This document shows positions 15,815-24,113 of a DNA stretch of 35,319 nucleotides, in pieces. Position 1 is the first letter of the stretch. Each line of letters begins with the position of its first letter. The notes under the pieces were generated by a model. It made no database searches and was not told the DNA's origin. It worked only from the letters and a program-made list of their open reading frames with translations. Source of the stretch: Sphingomonadaceae bacterium (GTDB lineage Bacteria > Pseudomonadota > Alphaproteobacteria > Sphingomonadales > Sphingomonadaceae); contig JAHDBR010000007.1 in NCBI GenBank assembly GCA_020630295.1, positions 31,272 to 66,590 of the forward strand. The letters run 5' to 3'. Made by a program: the position numbers and the translations under genes.

Positions 15815-16570
15815 ATGACCCAGAAAACTGCTGAATTGCACCGAATGGTTATGGAAAAGCATGTTTGCCCGTACGGTGTGAAATCAAAATGGCTGCTGGA
15901 ACGGATGGGATATAAGGTCGACGACCATCATCTAACGACGCGCCCTCAAACCGACGCCTTCAAGGAGAAGTTTGACGTTAAAACAACGCCCCAAACATTT
16001 ATCGGCGGGAAACGGATCGGCGGATACGATGCCCTGAGAGTGCATTTCGGGCTCGACAAACCCCAAAGCGAACGCAGCGATACAAGCTACCGGCCAATCA
16101 TAGCACTGTTTGGTATGACTTTTCTGATGGCGCTGGCGGCCGCCTATGTGGTGACTGGCGCATGGCTGTCAGTGAAAACGGCGGAATGGTTTGTGGCATT
16201 CTCCATGTGCGTTCTCGCCTATTTGAAGCTGCGCGATATCGAGACTTTCTCGACCATGTTTTTGAATTACGATCTGCTGGCGAAACGGTGGGTGCCCTAT
16301 GGTTACATCTACCCGTTCGCAGAAGGCCTGGCCGGTGTGCTGATGATCGCAGGCGTTTTCATGTGGATCGCGATTCCGGTAGCTTTGTTCATTGGAATTG
16401 TCGGGGCTGCCTCTGTTATTTATGCAGTCTATATCCAGAAGCGGGAACTTAAATGCGCCTGTGTCGGCGGCGACAGCAACGTGCCGCTGGGTTTTGTCTC
16501 CTTGACCGAAAACCTGTTTATGATCGGCATGGCTGTGTGGATGTTGGTCAAGGGCGGGATAGCCGGATAG
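15815..16570 (+). CDS. Glutaredoxin fused to a MauE-like membrane domain
   Basis: The 251-residue product joins a glutaredoxin domain (about 1-80) to a four-helix MauE/DoxX-like membrane domain (about 92-248). The glutaredoxin part has CPYG at 18-21, so the second cysteine of the usual CPYC is missing, and the cis-proline segment TTPQTFIGGKRIGGYDAL (57-74) is intact. The membrane part ends with a CACVGGDSNVPLGFVSLTEN segment (cysteines 214 and 216), as in MauE-type proteins, which are thought to help make disulfides in methylamine dehydrogenase maturation. A thiol relay across the inner membrane is a reasonable inference. The start has AGGGATAA upstream and a good promoter. aat begins 10 bases downstream, so the two are probably co-transcribed. 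Confidence 0.82.
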   Translation: MTQKTAELHRMVMEKHVCPYGVKSKWLLERMGYKVDDHHLTTRPQTDAFKEKFDVKTTPQTFIGGKRIGGYDALRVHFGLDKPQSERSDTSYRPIIALFGMTFLMALAAAYVVTGAWLSVKTAEWFVAFSMCVLAYLKLRDIETFSTMFLNYDLLAKRWVPYGYIYPFAEGLAGVLMIAGVFMWIAIPVALFIGIVGAASVIYAVYIQKRELKCACVGGDSNVPLGFVSLTENLFMIGMAVWMLVKGGIAG

Positions 16571-16580
16571 GCTGCCGCAG

Positions 16581-17279
16581 ATGCACGCACCTGCCCCGCC
16601 CATCATTCCGGCCGAAATGCTGATTACAGCTTATCGGAGCGGGATATTCCCGATGGCAGACAGCCGTGATGATCCGGATGTCTTCTGGGTCGAACCGCGT
16701 GAAAGGGCAATTTTCCCGTTAGAGGATTTTCGCCCTTCGCGATCTTTGGCCAAAGCTGTCCGTCAGGACCGCTACCGCGTCACCTGTAATCTCGCTTTCC
16801 CCGAAGTCATGGCAGCCTGTGCTGCCCCCAGACCGGGCCATCCCGACAGTTGGATCAGCCACCGGATCGCCGCCAGCTACACCGCGCTGCACGATTTCGG
16901 ACACGCGCATTCAATCGAATGCTGGAGCGAGGGTGAACTGGTTGGCGGGCTTTATGGCGTTAGTTTTGACCGGGTCTTCTGCGGCGAAAGTATGTTCAGC
17001 CGCGCCGATAACGCGTCCAAAGTCGCGCTGGTGTGGCTAGTGGCCATGCTGCGGCATGCCGGTTTCATGTTGCTCGATTGCCAGTTTATGACTGACCATC
17101 TGGCATCGCTCGGAGCGGCAGAATTGCCGCAAGCGGAGTATATTGAATTAGTCAGAAAAGCCGGCGGGGTTCCGCCCATGCAGTTACCTGCAGCTTACGA
17201 TTCGCTGGTTTCGGCGGCTGCTGCAGGTGCTTCCCCGCCAGGGAAGCTCATCGCGCAGTCTTTCACCCAGACATCGTAA
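16581..17279 (+). CDS. aat: Leucyl/phenylalanyl-tRNA--protein transferase
   Basis: The 232-residue enzyme attaches leucine or phenylalanine from charged tRNA to N-terminal Arg or Lys of proteins, marking them for ClpAP degradation. Family segments are clear: AYRSGIFPMADSRDDPDVFWVEP, PRERAIFPLEDFRPSRSLAK, CGESMFSRADNASKVALVWL and DCQFMTDHLASLGA. The length is usual. Its last 85 bases overlap, tail to tail, the 3' end of the DUF2155 gene on the other strand. The C-terminal KLIAQSFTQTS looks natural, so the overlap is real rather than a read-through artefact. Confidence 0.95.
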   Translation: MHAPAPPIIPAEMLITAYRSGIFPMADSRDDPDVFWVEPRERAIFPLEDFRPSRSLAKAVRQDRYRVTCNLAFPEVMAACAAPRPGHPDSWISHRIAASYTALHDFGHAHSIECWSEGELVGGLYGVSFDRVFCGESMFSRADNASKVALVWLVAMLRHAGFMLLDCQFMTDHLASLGAAELPQAEYIELVRKAGGVPPMQLPAAYDSLVSAAAAGASPPGKLIAQSFTQTS

Positions 17280-17728
17280 ATCGGATGCTCAACCACGTTG
17301 AGCGAAGGCGAGTTCTTAAACAGCCAGCCTGAAAATACTTTGTTCCAGCTGTCTGTTTCACCGGAAACCCGGACCAGAACCTGCACAAATGCGCCCGTTT
17401 CCTGCGGCAGCTCCCAAGGCGCAGTCGTTTCGCATGCCGACATACGCAAAATAACATCGCCCAGGCGCTTTGATTCGCCCGGCTTCATCTCGACATCTTG
17501 TGACAGATTATTGCGCTTGTTCAGTATCCCCAAAGTCGCCACACGATCTGCCATCGGTGTTCCGATTTCAGCCGTTTCGGCGGCATTCGCGGGCGGCGCC
17601 GGTTGCTCGGCGATTTCCTCAGGCACTTCGGTTTCGTCAGCTGCGGGGGCAGATGCAGCGGTTTGTTCCTGCGAACCGCACGCCGAAAGTAACAGCGCGA
17701 TTGCCAAAGGGGCCGCAGCCTTGCGCAT
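17195..17728 (-). CDS. DUF2155-domain lipoprotein
   Basis: The 177-residue product has a signal peptide with lipobox LSAC (MRKAAAPLAIALLLSACG), a low-complexity Ala/Glu/Pro linker (about 20-55), and a DUF2155 domain from about residue 60. The domain contains WELPQETGAFVQVLVRVSG, FSGWLFKNSPSLNVVEHPIYDVWV and DCA. Proteins of this family are periplasmic and of unknown function, common in alphaproteobacteria next to NDUFA12-type genes. ATG at 17728 begins two bases after the NDUFA12 stop, suggesting coupling; an earlier ATG at 17749 lies inside that gene. The C-terminal Ala/Glu tail overlaps aat antisense. Confidence 0.85.
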   Translation of the reverse strand: MRKAAAPLAIALLLSACGSQEQTAASAPAADETEVPEEIAEQPAPPANAAETAEIGTPMADRVATLGILNKRNNLSQDVEMKPGESKRLGDVILRMSACETTAPWELPQETGAFVQVLVRVSGETDSWNKVFSGWLFKNSPSLNVVEHPIYDVWVKDCAMSFPGGEAPAAAAETSES

Positions 17729-17730
17729 AA

Positions 17731-18129
17731 TTAGCTGTCCGGTGTCCATGCTTCATAATCACCGCTGGCACGGGCGCGCTTGCCGCCCTGCTCCAGCGCG
17801 CCAGCCGGGCGGTATGCATCTGCGGTGCCCGTGGCATTGGGCGTGTAATCAACTTCCCAGATTTTAGCAGGCGGCAGGTGGCTTTCGGGCACGTCCGTAA
17901 ATGCACCATGCAACCAGCCATGCCATTCAGCCGGTACGCGGCTGGCATCATTGGGGCCGTCGTAAATTACCCAGCGCCGTTCCTGTGCGCCGTCCTTGGT
18001 TTTCTTCGCCCGGTAATATTCGTTACCTTGCGCATCGGTGCCAACGTGTTCGCCCGTACGCCAGCTATTTAGCAGCGTGCCGATTGTGGCACCGTGCCAC
18101 CACGTGAATATCTTGCCTAAGAAGTTCAT
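17731..18129 (-). CDS. NDUFA12-family complex I accessory subunit
   Basis: This 132-residue protein matches the NDUFA12/B17.2 family, an accessory subunit of respiratory complex I shared by mitochondria and alphaproteobacteria. Typical segments are WHGATIGTLLNSWRTGEHVGTDAQGNEYYR, RRWVIYDGPNDASRVPAEWHGWLHG and the tail with KIWEVDYTPNATGT. It has no signal peptide. It stands in a run of minus-strand genes (recX, DUF192, NDUFA12, DUF2155) and is coupled to DUF2155. The core nuo genes are not in view. The assignment is confident, and binding to complex I is inferred from homology. Confidence 0.92.
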   Translation of the reverse strand: MNFLGKIFTWWHGATIGTLLNSWRTGEHVGTDAQGNEYYRAKKTKDGAQERRWVIYDGPNDASRVPAEWHGWLHGAFTDVPESHLPPAKIWEVDYTPNATGTADAYRPAGALEQGGKRARASGDYEAWTPDS

Positions 18130-18185
18130 GGCGCGCGATTAGCCGATTCGGCGGCGCTGGCCAAGCAGCAAACCGCGCTTTTCGC

Positions 18186-18719
18186 CTATTTGCCCCATTC
18201 CACTGTGTCACCTGCAGCGATTCCGAGCTCCTCCGCTCTGCCGCCGGGGATCTCCAGCACCAGACTGGTAAGCCCGTCTGCCGGTACCGGATCAAGCGAG
18301 TAGGGCACGGTATTGGCTGCGATATTCATTATGCGGCCATCGACACCGACAAAGATAATATCCAGCGGCAACGGGGTGTTCTTCATCCAGAAACTGGCAA
18401 CATCTGCCGGTTCGCGGGGGAAAATCATGCCTTCATCAGGGCCCAATTCTGTGCGGAACATCAGGCCTTTGGCTTGCTCTGCACTTGACGCCGCAATCTC
18501 TACGCGGAATTCGTGCGTAGCCTCGGCGCTGGATACAGTCAGCGGCACCACTTCCAGACCCGACACCGGATGGCGGTTCTCCTCGGACATTTGCGCAGGA
18601 CGCTTCAATGGCTCTTCCGCTGCACCGGTGGGAGAACACGCCGCTATCAGCAAAGCCAGCGGCGCGGCGCGGTAACAGAAGGAGAAAGAGGGAGAAGTCC
18701 CAAAGCAATCGGTAATCAT
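18186..18719 (-). CDS. DUF192-domain lipoprotein
   Basis: The 177-residue product has an N-terminal hydrophobic run with lipobox-like IAAC (about residues 24-27) and a DUF192 domain in the second half. The domain is recognised from QAKGLMFRTELGPDEGMIFP, FWMKNTPLPLDIIFVGVDGRI and SLVLEIPGGRAEELGIAAGDTV. DUF192 proteins are small, mostly exported and of unknown function. ATG at 18719 is chosen because it sits one base after the recX stop; longer starts would overlap recX. A 56-base gap separates it from NDUFA12. Confidence 0.85.
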   Translation of the reverse strand: MITDCFGTSPSFSFCYRAAPLALLIAACSPTGAAEEPLKRPAQMSEENRHPVSGLEVVPLTVSSAEATHEFRVEIAASSAEQAKGLMFRTELGPDEGMIFPREPADVASFWMKNTPLPLDIIFVGVDGRIMNIAANTVPYSLDPVPADGLTSLVLEIPGGRAEELGIAAGDTVEWGK

Positions 18720-18720
18720 T

Positions 18721-19290
18721 TCAGAATTCCTCCTCATGCGCCTCTGCCGCCCATTCTTCAGCGGCATCTTCGCTTTTCGCGTTCAATATAGTGCGCACTG
18801 TATCAAAGTCATGGCCTGCGCGCAGCATCGCCGCGATTTGCTTCTCCCGGCGTGCCGGGTCCAGCGTTTCGCGGTAGAACGGGCCGAACCGTCGTTTGCG
18901 GGCAAGTGTCAGCGCTGCCTGACGCTTCGCTGCTTCATCAGGCGCTGCCTGTGCACGCAGATGTTCGTCTATCCCGGCTGCATACAGATCCTGCGACACC
19001 CGCCGCGCGCCAAAACCGCGCCGCAGCAATCCGCCGGATCGCGACTGCGCATAGGCAGCATCATCAATATAGCCCAGTTCCACATAGCGATCGATCAATC
19101 CGCGGACATCGGGCTCGGCCTCATCTTCCCATCCGCGTTCCCGCAATTTGCGCGTCAGGTAATTTTCCAGCTTTCCTGTGGACGTGGAATACCGGGCGAC
19201 ATATGCGAGCGCCAGATCGCGCAAACGCACCGAATCAAGCGGTTTGGGCGGTCGCTTTTCGCGCCTTTTGCGGGGTGGACTGTCGCTCAT
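18721..19290 (-). CDS. recX: Regulatory protein RecX
   Basis: The 189-residue protein is RecX, which binds RecA filaments and limits recombination and SOS induction. It shows the helical repeats typical of the family (LRDLALAYVARYSTSTGKLENYLTRKL; LIDRYVELGYIDDAAYAQS; GFGARRVSQDLYAAGID). ATG at 19290 is chosen; an in-frame upstream start at 19320 (MRQTVARIRP) adds residues unlike the family. recA is not adjacent, as is common in alphaproteobacteria. No clear LexA box was seen upstream. It is the first gene of the minus-strand run that continues with DUF192 one base later. Confidence 0.88.
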   Translation of the reverse strand: MSDSPPRKRREKRPPKPLDSVRLRDLALAYVARYSTSTGKLENYLTRKLRERGWEDEAEPDVRGLIDRYVELGYIDDAAYAQSRSGGLLRRGFGARRVSQDLYAAGIDEHLRAQAAPDEAAKRQAALTLARKRRFGPFYRETLDPARREKQIAAMLRAGHDFDTVRTILNAKSEDAAEEWAAEAHEEEF

Positions 19291-19340
19291 CGGCCTTATT
19301 CGTGCCACAGTCTGCCTCAAATGGGAAAGGTTACAGCTTA

Positions 19341-19357
19341 GTGACAGAATAGGTCAC
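19341..19357. repeat. Small inverted repeat in the recX / acyl-AMP ligase gap
   Basis: GTGAC (19341-19345) and GTCAC (19353-19357) flank a 7-base spacer between two divergent genes (gap 19291-19419). It might be an operator for either gene. Short arms make chance occurrence likely. The rest of the gap has no convincing promoter. Confidence 0.25.
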
Positions 19358-19419
19358 GTAGTTGGGAATGCTTGGAAGCGCTTGAAAAGGCGCGCAATTG
19401 ACGGGTTTTTGCTTACTCT

Positions 19420-21174
19420 ATGACAGATGCTGCATCGACGCCACCGGCCTTGATTCCAACGCCGAATGACTGCCCTCTGCCTCGCAGACGGTCAGATTTT
19501 ACCACTTTCACAGAAGCTGTGGATTACGCAGCACGTAGTGAAAAAGGGCTGAACTTTCACGATATGCGCGGCACGCTTGAGCGCGTTTATCCGTATAGTG
19601 AAATGCGCGAAGATTCGCTCGCGATGGCACGCCGGCTGATCGCTTCCGGTATTGGCAAAGGTGACCGTGTGGCCCTGATTGCTGAAACCTGCGCTGAGTT
19701 TGCTGCTTTGTTCTGCGGTGCTGTTTATGCGGGCGCATGGCCGGTACCGCTGCCGCTGCCGACGGGGTTCGGCGGTAAAGAAGGTTACATCGACCAGCTG
19801 GCCGTTCAGCTGGACAGTTCCGATCCGGTCATCCTGATCTATCCGTCGGAAATTGCGGAAATGGGTGCGGCGGCTGCGGAGCGGCAGGGTTGCGAAGGCA
19901 TTGACTGGCACAGTTTTGCCGAACGTGACGCGCCTGATTGCGAGCTTACCCCACCTGAGCCGGATGATATTTGCTATTTGCAATATTCCAGCGGATCGAC
20001 CCGCTTCCCTACCGGCGTGGCAGTGACCCACCGCGCACTGGTGGATAATCTTGCCGGTCACGCCATTTCGATGGACATTCACGAGAATGACCGCGTGGTT
20101 AGCTGGTTGCCATGGTACCACGATATGGGGCTGGTCGGCTGCTTCCTGTCAGTCGTCGCCAATCAGGTATCCATCGATTACCTCAAGACGGAGCATTTCG
20201 CCCGCCGCCCGTTGGCGTGGCTTGATTTGATCAGCCGGAATGAGGGGACCACACTCAGCTATTCACCGACTTTCGGCTATGACATTTGCGCACGCCGCAT
20301 TTCCAGCCAAACCCATGTGGGTGACCGGTTTGACCTGTCGCGCTGGCGCACGGCCGGTAATGGCGCAGATATGATCCGTCCCGACGTAATGCAGAATTTC
20401 GTCAACGCATTTTCCGGTGCCGGTTTCAGCGCTGATGCGTTCACACCCAGCTATGGCCTTGCAGAAGCGACGCTGGCAGTCACGGTTATGCCACCGCGCG
20501 AAGGTATACGCATCGAATTGGTCGAGGAAGAGCGCCTGTCGGGTACGCGCGGCGATCTGTCCCGCCCTGCCCGCTACCGTGCCATCGTCAATTGCGGAAA
20601 ACCCATTCCCGGCATGGAAGTTGAAATTCGCGGAGAGAATGACGCGATCAAAGCAGACCATCAAATTGGCAAGGTGTGGTGCCGCGGAACCAGCGTGATG
20701 CATTCCTATTTCCGGAATCAGGAAGCCACCGATGAATGCCTCGTCGGCGGCTGGCTGGATACGGGCGATATGGGCTATATGGCAGATGGCTATCTGTTCA
20801 TTGTGGGCCGTGCCAAGGACATGATTATCATCAACGGTAAGAACCATTGGCCGCAAGATATTGAATGGGCAGTCGAGCAGCTACCCGGCTTTAATCACGG
20901 TGACATTGCCGCTTTCTCCGTTGAAACCGACAATGGCGAAGAAGCGCCTGCGGTACTGGTCCACTGCCGTGTATCCGATCCGGAAGAACGCACGAAGCTG
21001 CACGAACAGATCCGTGACAAGGTTCGCTCCATCACCGGCATGAATTGCGTGGTGGAACTGGTGCCCCCGCGCACTTTGCCGCGCACAAGTTCCGGCAAGC
21101 TGTCACGCGCGAAGGCGAAACGCCTTTATCTCAGCGGAGAGATCCAGCCCTTCGAGATTTTGGTGGCTGCGTAA
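19420..21174 (+). CDS. Fatty acyl-AMP ligase (AMP-binding enzyme)
   Basis: The 584-residue enzyme belongs to the adenylate-forming superfamily and looks like a long-chain fatty acyl-AMP ligase (FadD32/FAAL or acyl-ACP ligase type). The adenylation motif YSSGSTRFPTG is at 189-199. It also has the substrate-site segment SYGLAEATLAVT, the hinge GWLDTGDMGYMADGYLFIVGRAKDMIIING, and the catalytic lysine in RTSSGKLSRAK (Lys560). FAALs normally hand the acyl-AMP to a carrier protein of a polyketide or sphingolipid pathway. No polyketide synthase or carrier protein is adjacent. In sphingomonads a role in lipid assembly is plausible but unproven. Its stop is five bases from that of the DUF389 gene, within the small palindrome GTAACCAAGTTAC. 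Confidence 0.88.
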   Translation: MTDAASTPPALIPTPNDCPLPRRRSDFTTFTEAVDYAARSEKGLNFHDMRGTLERVYPYSEMREDSLAMARRLIASGIGKGDRVALIAETCAEFAALFCGAVYAGAWPVPLPLPTGFGGKEGYIDQLAVQLDSSDPVILIYPSEIAEMGAAAAERQGCEGIDWHSFAERDAPDCELTPPEPDDICYLQYSSGSTRFPTGVAVTHRALVDNLAGHAISMDIHENDRVVSWLPWYHDMGLVGCFLSVVANQVSIDYLKTEHFARRPLAWLDLISRNEGTTLSYSPTFGYDICARRISSQTHVGDRFDLSRWRTAGNGADMIRPDVMQNFVNAFSGAGFSADAFTPSYGLAEATLAVTVMPPREGIRIELVEEERLSGTRGDLSRPARYRAIVNCGKPIPGMEVEIRGENDAIKADHQIGKVWCRGTSVMHSYFRNQEATDECLVGGWLDTGDMGYMADGYLFIVGRAKDMIIINGKNHWPQDIEWAVEQLPGFNHGDIAAFSVETDNGEEAPAVLVHCRVSDPEERTKLHEQIRDKVRSITGMNCVVELVPPRTLPRTSSGKLSRAKAKRLYLSGEIQPFEILVAA

Positions 21175-21179
21175 CCAAG

Positions 21180-22709
21180 TTACTGTTCGGGAAGCAGCGG
21201 TTCAGCCCAGCGCGCGGTCATGGTTGGCCCGCCGCTTTCGAGCTGCGCGATGATGCCATCCTCGGCCAATAAGGTTTGCGCCTCCTGACGCGCGGCTTGC
21301 GTACCGCCGGTCAAGACAACTTCGCTCTCGTCCAGACGCTGCGCTGCCCAAATAATCAACGAAACCGCGTCCTTGCCGCGTGCAGTCAACGCGTCATCCT
21401 CGTAACCGATTTGCGGTAATGCGGCGGATTGCGGCTGCATTTCAACGGTCCAACCGGGCGATGCGGCGGCTATGCGCTTTTCCAAGGCGCGATAGGTCGC
21501 CAGCGAGGCATCCTCCAGCTCTGCAGCGCGCACATATGCGCGGCGAGCTTGCGCGTCGACCAATACCGCTTCCGCCGGGGTGCCTGCCGCCAGAGCCAGT
21601 CTCTCGCGCAGGCTTTGCTGCTCCCTGCCAATCGCTTCGCTTTCAGCCGCTTTAGCTGCCGCCTGCTTGGCTGCCTCGGCACTTTTCTGATCACTGACCA
21701 AGAATTGCCGGAGGACAATATCCACCGGCTCGCCCAAGGCTTCAGAAAGCTTGTTTTCAGCCAGTGTCTCGGCATCAGGTTCCAGACGCGTGGTCCATAC
21801 TGTGGCCCTCACGGTCATCTGGTCGTCACCGAAATCGATTTCCGGCTGAGACAATTGGGCAGAGGCTCCGAACTGGTCCGCCAACTGGTTGCGCGCCTGC
21901 ACAGAAGCGCTGGCTTCCCATGCAATTTGGCGAAGCGACAGGGCAAGCGGCACCGCGAGCGCAATGAAGGCGCCCACGATGATGAAATTCTGCATCTTTG
22001 TTTGTTTGTCCGACAATCGTGTCCGGAAGCCATATAGCCGCGCCATCAAAGCTGCGGTCAGCGCGATTGTGACAAGGTTCGTGATGTACAGCAGCAGCGC
22101 GCCGGAAAATACGTCCCAGTTGAATGTCGCGAGCCCGAAACCGATCACTGCCAATGGCGGCATCAATGCAGTCGCAATCGCAACGCCGACAATCGTCCCT
22201 TCGCGCCCGCGGATCATGGCATAGGCGCCCGCCAGAGCGGAAAACAGCGCCACCATAAGATCGAAAAGATTAGGCCGCGTGCGCGCCGCAATCTCGCTGG
22301 TAATATCCTGAAGCGGAGAGAAGAATACGACCAGCGAACACAGACCCACCGCAATCAATGTACCCCATGCGAGCGAGATTGCGGATTGTTTAAGCCAGCG
22401 GTAATCGCCAATCGCCAGCGCAAAGCCCAGACCCATTATCGGATCCATCAGCGGGGACAGCAGCATCGCGCCGATCACCACAGCCGGCGATGACAATAGC
22501 AAGCCGAGGATCGCGATACCGCCGGACATGGCGGTCATGAACAGATAACGGCCTGACAATACGCATTCATCACGCCGTTTCTTGATCACGGCATATTGGT
22601 CGACCGTGCCGAGGACATCTTCCCTCCACCATTTGCGCCAATGCAGAACCGCACGCGCAACGGTGAATTTCGTGATTTTTTTCGGTGCGTCTGCAGCCTG
22701 GCTCGCCAT
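21180..22709 (-). CDS. DUF389-domain integral membrane protein
   Basis: The 509-residue product has a DUF389 core (about residues 55-275) with six or so membrane helices and the family phrases LLLSSPAVVIGAMLLSPLMDPIMGLGFALAIGD and GAYAMIRGREGTIVGVAIATALMPPLAVIGFG. The second half (about 290-509) is a soluble, Ala/Glu-rich region, probably coiled-coil (about 355-400), and then an alpha/beta-like tail. The function of DUF389 is unknown. The start at 22709 gives a short cytoplasmic N-terminus; a longer frame to 22826 has no good start and would overlap the divergent telA promoter. It diverges from the TelA operon across 188 bases. Confidence 0.85.
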   Translation of the reverse strand: MASQAADAPKKITKFTVARAVLHWRKWWREDVLGTVDQYAVIKKRRDECVLSGRYLFMTAMSGGIAILGLLLSSPAVVIGAMLLSPLMDPIMGLGFALAIGDYRWLKQSAISLAWGTLIAVGLCSLVVFFSPLQDITSEIAARTRPNLFDLMVALFSALAGAYAMIRGREGTIVGVAIATALMPPLAVIGFGLATFNWDVFSGALLLYITNLVTIALTAALMARLYGFRTRLSDKQTKMQNFIIVGAFIALAVPLALSLRQIAWEASASVQARNQLADQFGASAQLSQPEIDFGDDQMTVRATVWTTRLEPDAETLAENKLSEALGEPVDIVLRQFLVSDQKSAEAAKQAAAKAAESEAIGREQQSLRERLALAAGTPAEAVLVDAQARRAYVRAAELEDASLATYRALEKRIAAASPGWTVEMQPQSAALPQIGYEDDALTARGKDAVSLIIWAAQRLDESEVVLTGGTQAARQEAQTLLAEDGIIAQLESGGPTMTARWAEPLLPEQ

Positions 22710-22804
22710 TGGCGGGCATCCCTTCCTGAAATTACCCGGCGTATTTAGCGGCACCGGCGGGTAAACGAAAGCATAGACGTTTTGCGCAGGATAAGGCACA
22801 AATC

Positions 22805-22833
22805 TTGAACTTCGTGTCTTATACACTTAATAC
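22805..22833 (+). promoter_or_regulatory. Probable promoter of the TelA operon
   Basis: TTGAAC at 22805-22810 and TAATAC at 22828-22833 are separated by 17 bases, a good sigma-70-type pair. Transcription would start near 22840, giving a leader of about 58 bases. Confidence 0.6.
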
Positions 22834-22847
22834 AGTAGACAGAACAT

Positions 22848-22873
22848 TCGCGCGCGAGGGGAATTCTCGCGAA
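22848..22873 (+). promoter_or_regulatory. Inverted repeat in the TelA leader
   Basis: TTCGCG (22848-22853) pairs with CGCGAA (22868-22873); an alternative register pairs CGCGAG (22853-22858) with CTCGCG (22866-22871). It lies between the probable start of transcription and the ribosome site AGGAG (22880-22884). It could be an operator or a translational control hairpin. Confidence 0.4.
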
Positions 22874-22897
22874 ATATACAGGAGCCGGCACCCAGCC

Positions 22898-24106
22898 ATG
22901 AGCGCAACCGAGACAAAAACCGCAACTGATCTTGATCTGGAACTTACGCCTCCCGATCCCGTGCCGCAGGTAAAGCCTGCCAATGCAGCGGGACTGGTCC
23001 CGGTGTCGGAAGAAGTGCAGTCAAAGCTGGCGACAAAAGTCGATTCCTTCGTGACCGATCTGATCAATTCGGACGCGAATTCGCCGGAATTTGGCAAGAA
23101 GGTCGATCAATTGACCAATATGGGCCGCAAGGAAATCCTGGCGGCGGCGCAAATGTCCAACCGCTTTCTTGATCGTCCGGTCCGGGCCATGGACAAGGAT
23201 GAAGGTGTCGGTGCGAATTTGCAGGAATTGCGCAATGTTGTGGAAGATCTTGATCCGGGCAAACGCGGCAAGCTGACCGGAACGCGGAAGATTTTCGGCA
23301 TAATTCCGTTTGGCAACAAACTGACCAATTATTTCCGCAGCTACCAAAGCGCACAGACGCATATTCAGGAAATCCTGTCCAAACTGGGCAATGGCAAAGA
23401 CGAATTGCTGATGGATAATGCGGCGATTGATGTGGAGCGTCAGAAGCTGTGGGAAGCGATGGGCGATCTGGAACAGATGATCCACATCTCCAAAACTCTG
23501 GACGAAAAGCTGGAAGCGAAAGCGGCAGAGCTGGATTCGACAGACCCTGTCAAAGCCAAGGCAGTACGCGAGACTGCGCTGTTTTATGTACGCCAGCGGA
23601 CGCAGGATTTGCTCACCCAGATGGCCGTCAGCGTGCAGGGTTATCTTGCGCTTGATCTGGTCAAGAAAAACAATGTCGAACTGGTCAAAGGCGTCGACCG
23701 CGCCAGCACCACAACAGTGGGCGCGCTGCGCACTGCCGTGACCGTATCCGAAGCGATGACGAATCAGCGCCTTGTGCTTGGCCAGATTACCGCTTTGAAT
23801 GAAACGACCGCCGGTATCATCGACAGCACATCGACGCTGCTGCGCGACCAGACAGGCAAAATCCACGAACAGGCTGCAGCCAGCACGATTCCGCTGGAGA
23901 CGCTGCAACGCGCCTTCCAGAATATCTACGACACAATGGACGAAGTCGACACGTTCAAGGTTCGCGCACTCGATTCCATGAAGCAAACTGTGGACGCTTT
24001 GTCTGGCGAGGTCGAGAAATCGAAAGGCTATATTGCCCGCGCCGAAGGCCAGAATCAGGCCCAGAACCAGCTTGACGACTCCAGCCTGCTGACGGTTGAG
24101 GATTGA
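22898..24106 (+). CDS. telA: TelA-family toxic anion resistance protein
   Basis: The 402-residue soluble protein matches the TelA family, named for tellurite resistance on plasmids but found widely with unclear roles. It is mostly helical with family segments such as FGIIPFGNKLTNYFRSYQSAQTHI, QKLWEAMGDLEQMI, FYVRQRTQDLLTQMAVSVQGYLALDLVKKNNVELVKGVDRAS and QRLVLGQITALNETTAGII. ATG at 22898 follows AGGAG with a slightly long spacer; an upstream in-frame start at 22805 would begin inside the -35 box and is rejected. It is the first of three coupled genes, with the XpaC-like gene starting eight bases after its stop. Resistance in this organism is not shown. Confidence 0.9.
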   Translation: MSATETKTATDLDLELTPPDPVPQVKPANAAGLVPVSEEVQSKLATKVDSFVTDLINSDANSPEFGKKVDQLTNMGRKEILAAAQMSNRFLDRPVRAMDKDEGVGANLQELRNVVEDLDPGKRGKLTGTRKIFGIIPFGNKLTNYFRSYQSAQTHIQEILSKLGNGKDELLMDNAAIDVERQKLWEAMGDLEQMIHISKTLDEKLEAKAAELDSTDPVKAKAVRETALFYVRQRTQDLLTQMAVSVQGYLALDLVKKNNVELVKGVDRASTTTVGALRTAVTVSEAMTNQRLVLGQITALNETTAGIIDSTSTLLRDQTGKIHEQAAASTIPLETLQRAFQNIYDTMDEVDTFKVRALDSMKQTVDALSGEVEKSKGYIARAEGQNQAQNQLDDSSLLTVED

Positions 24107-24113
24107 TTCCGCA

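Noticed and set aside
19291-19419. LexA box upstream of recX
   Set aside because: Neither GTTC/GAAC repeats with the alphaproteobacterial spacing nor the enteric box were found.
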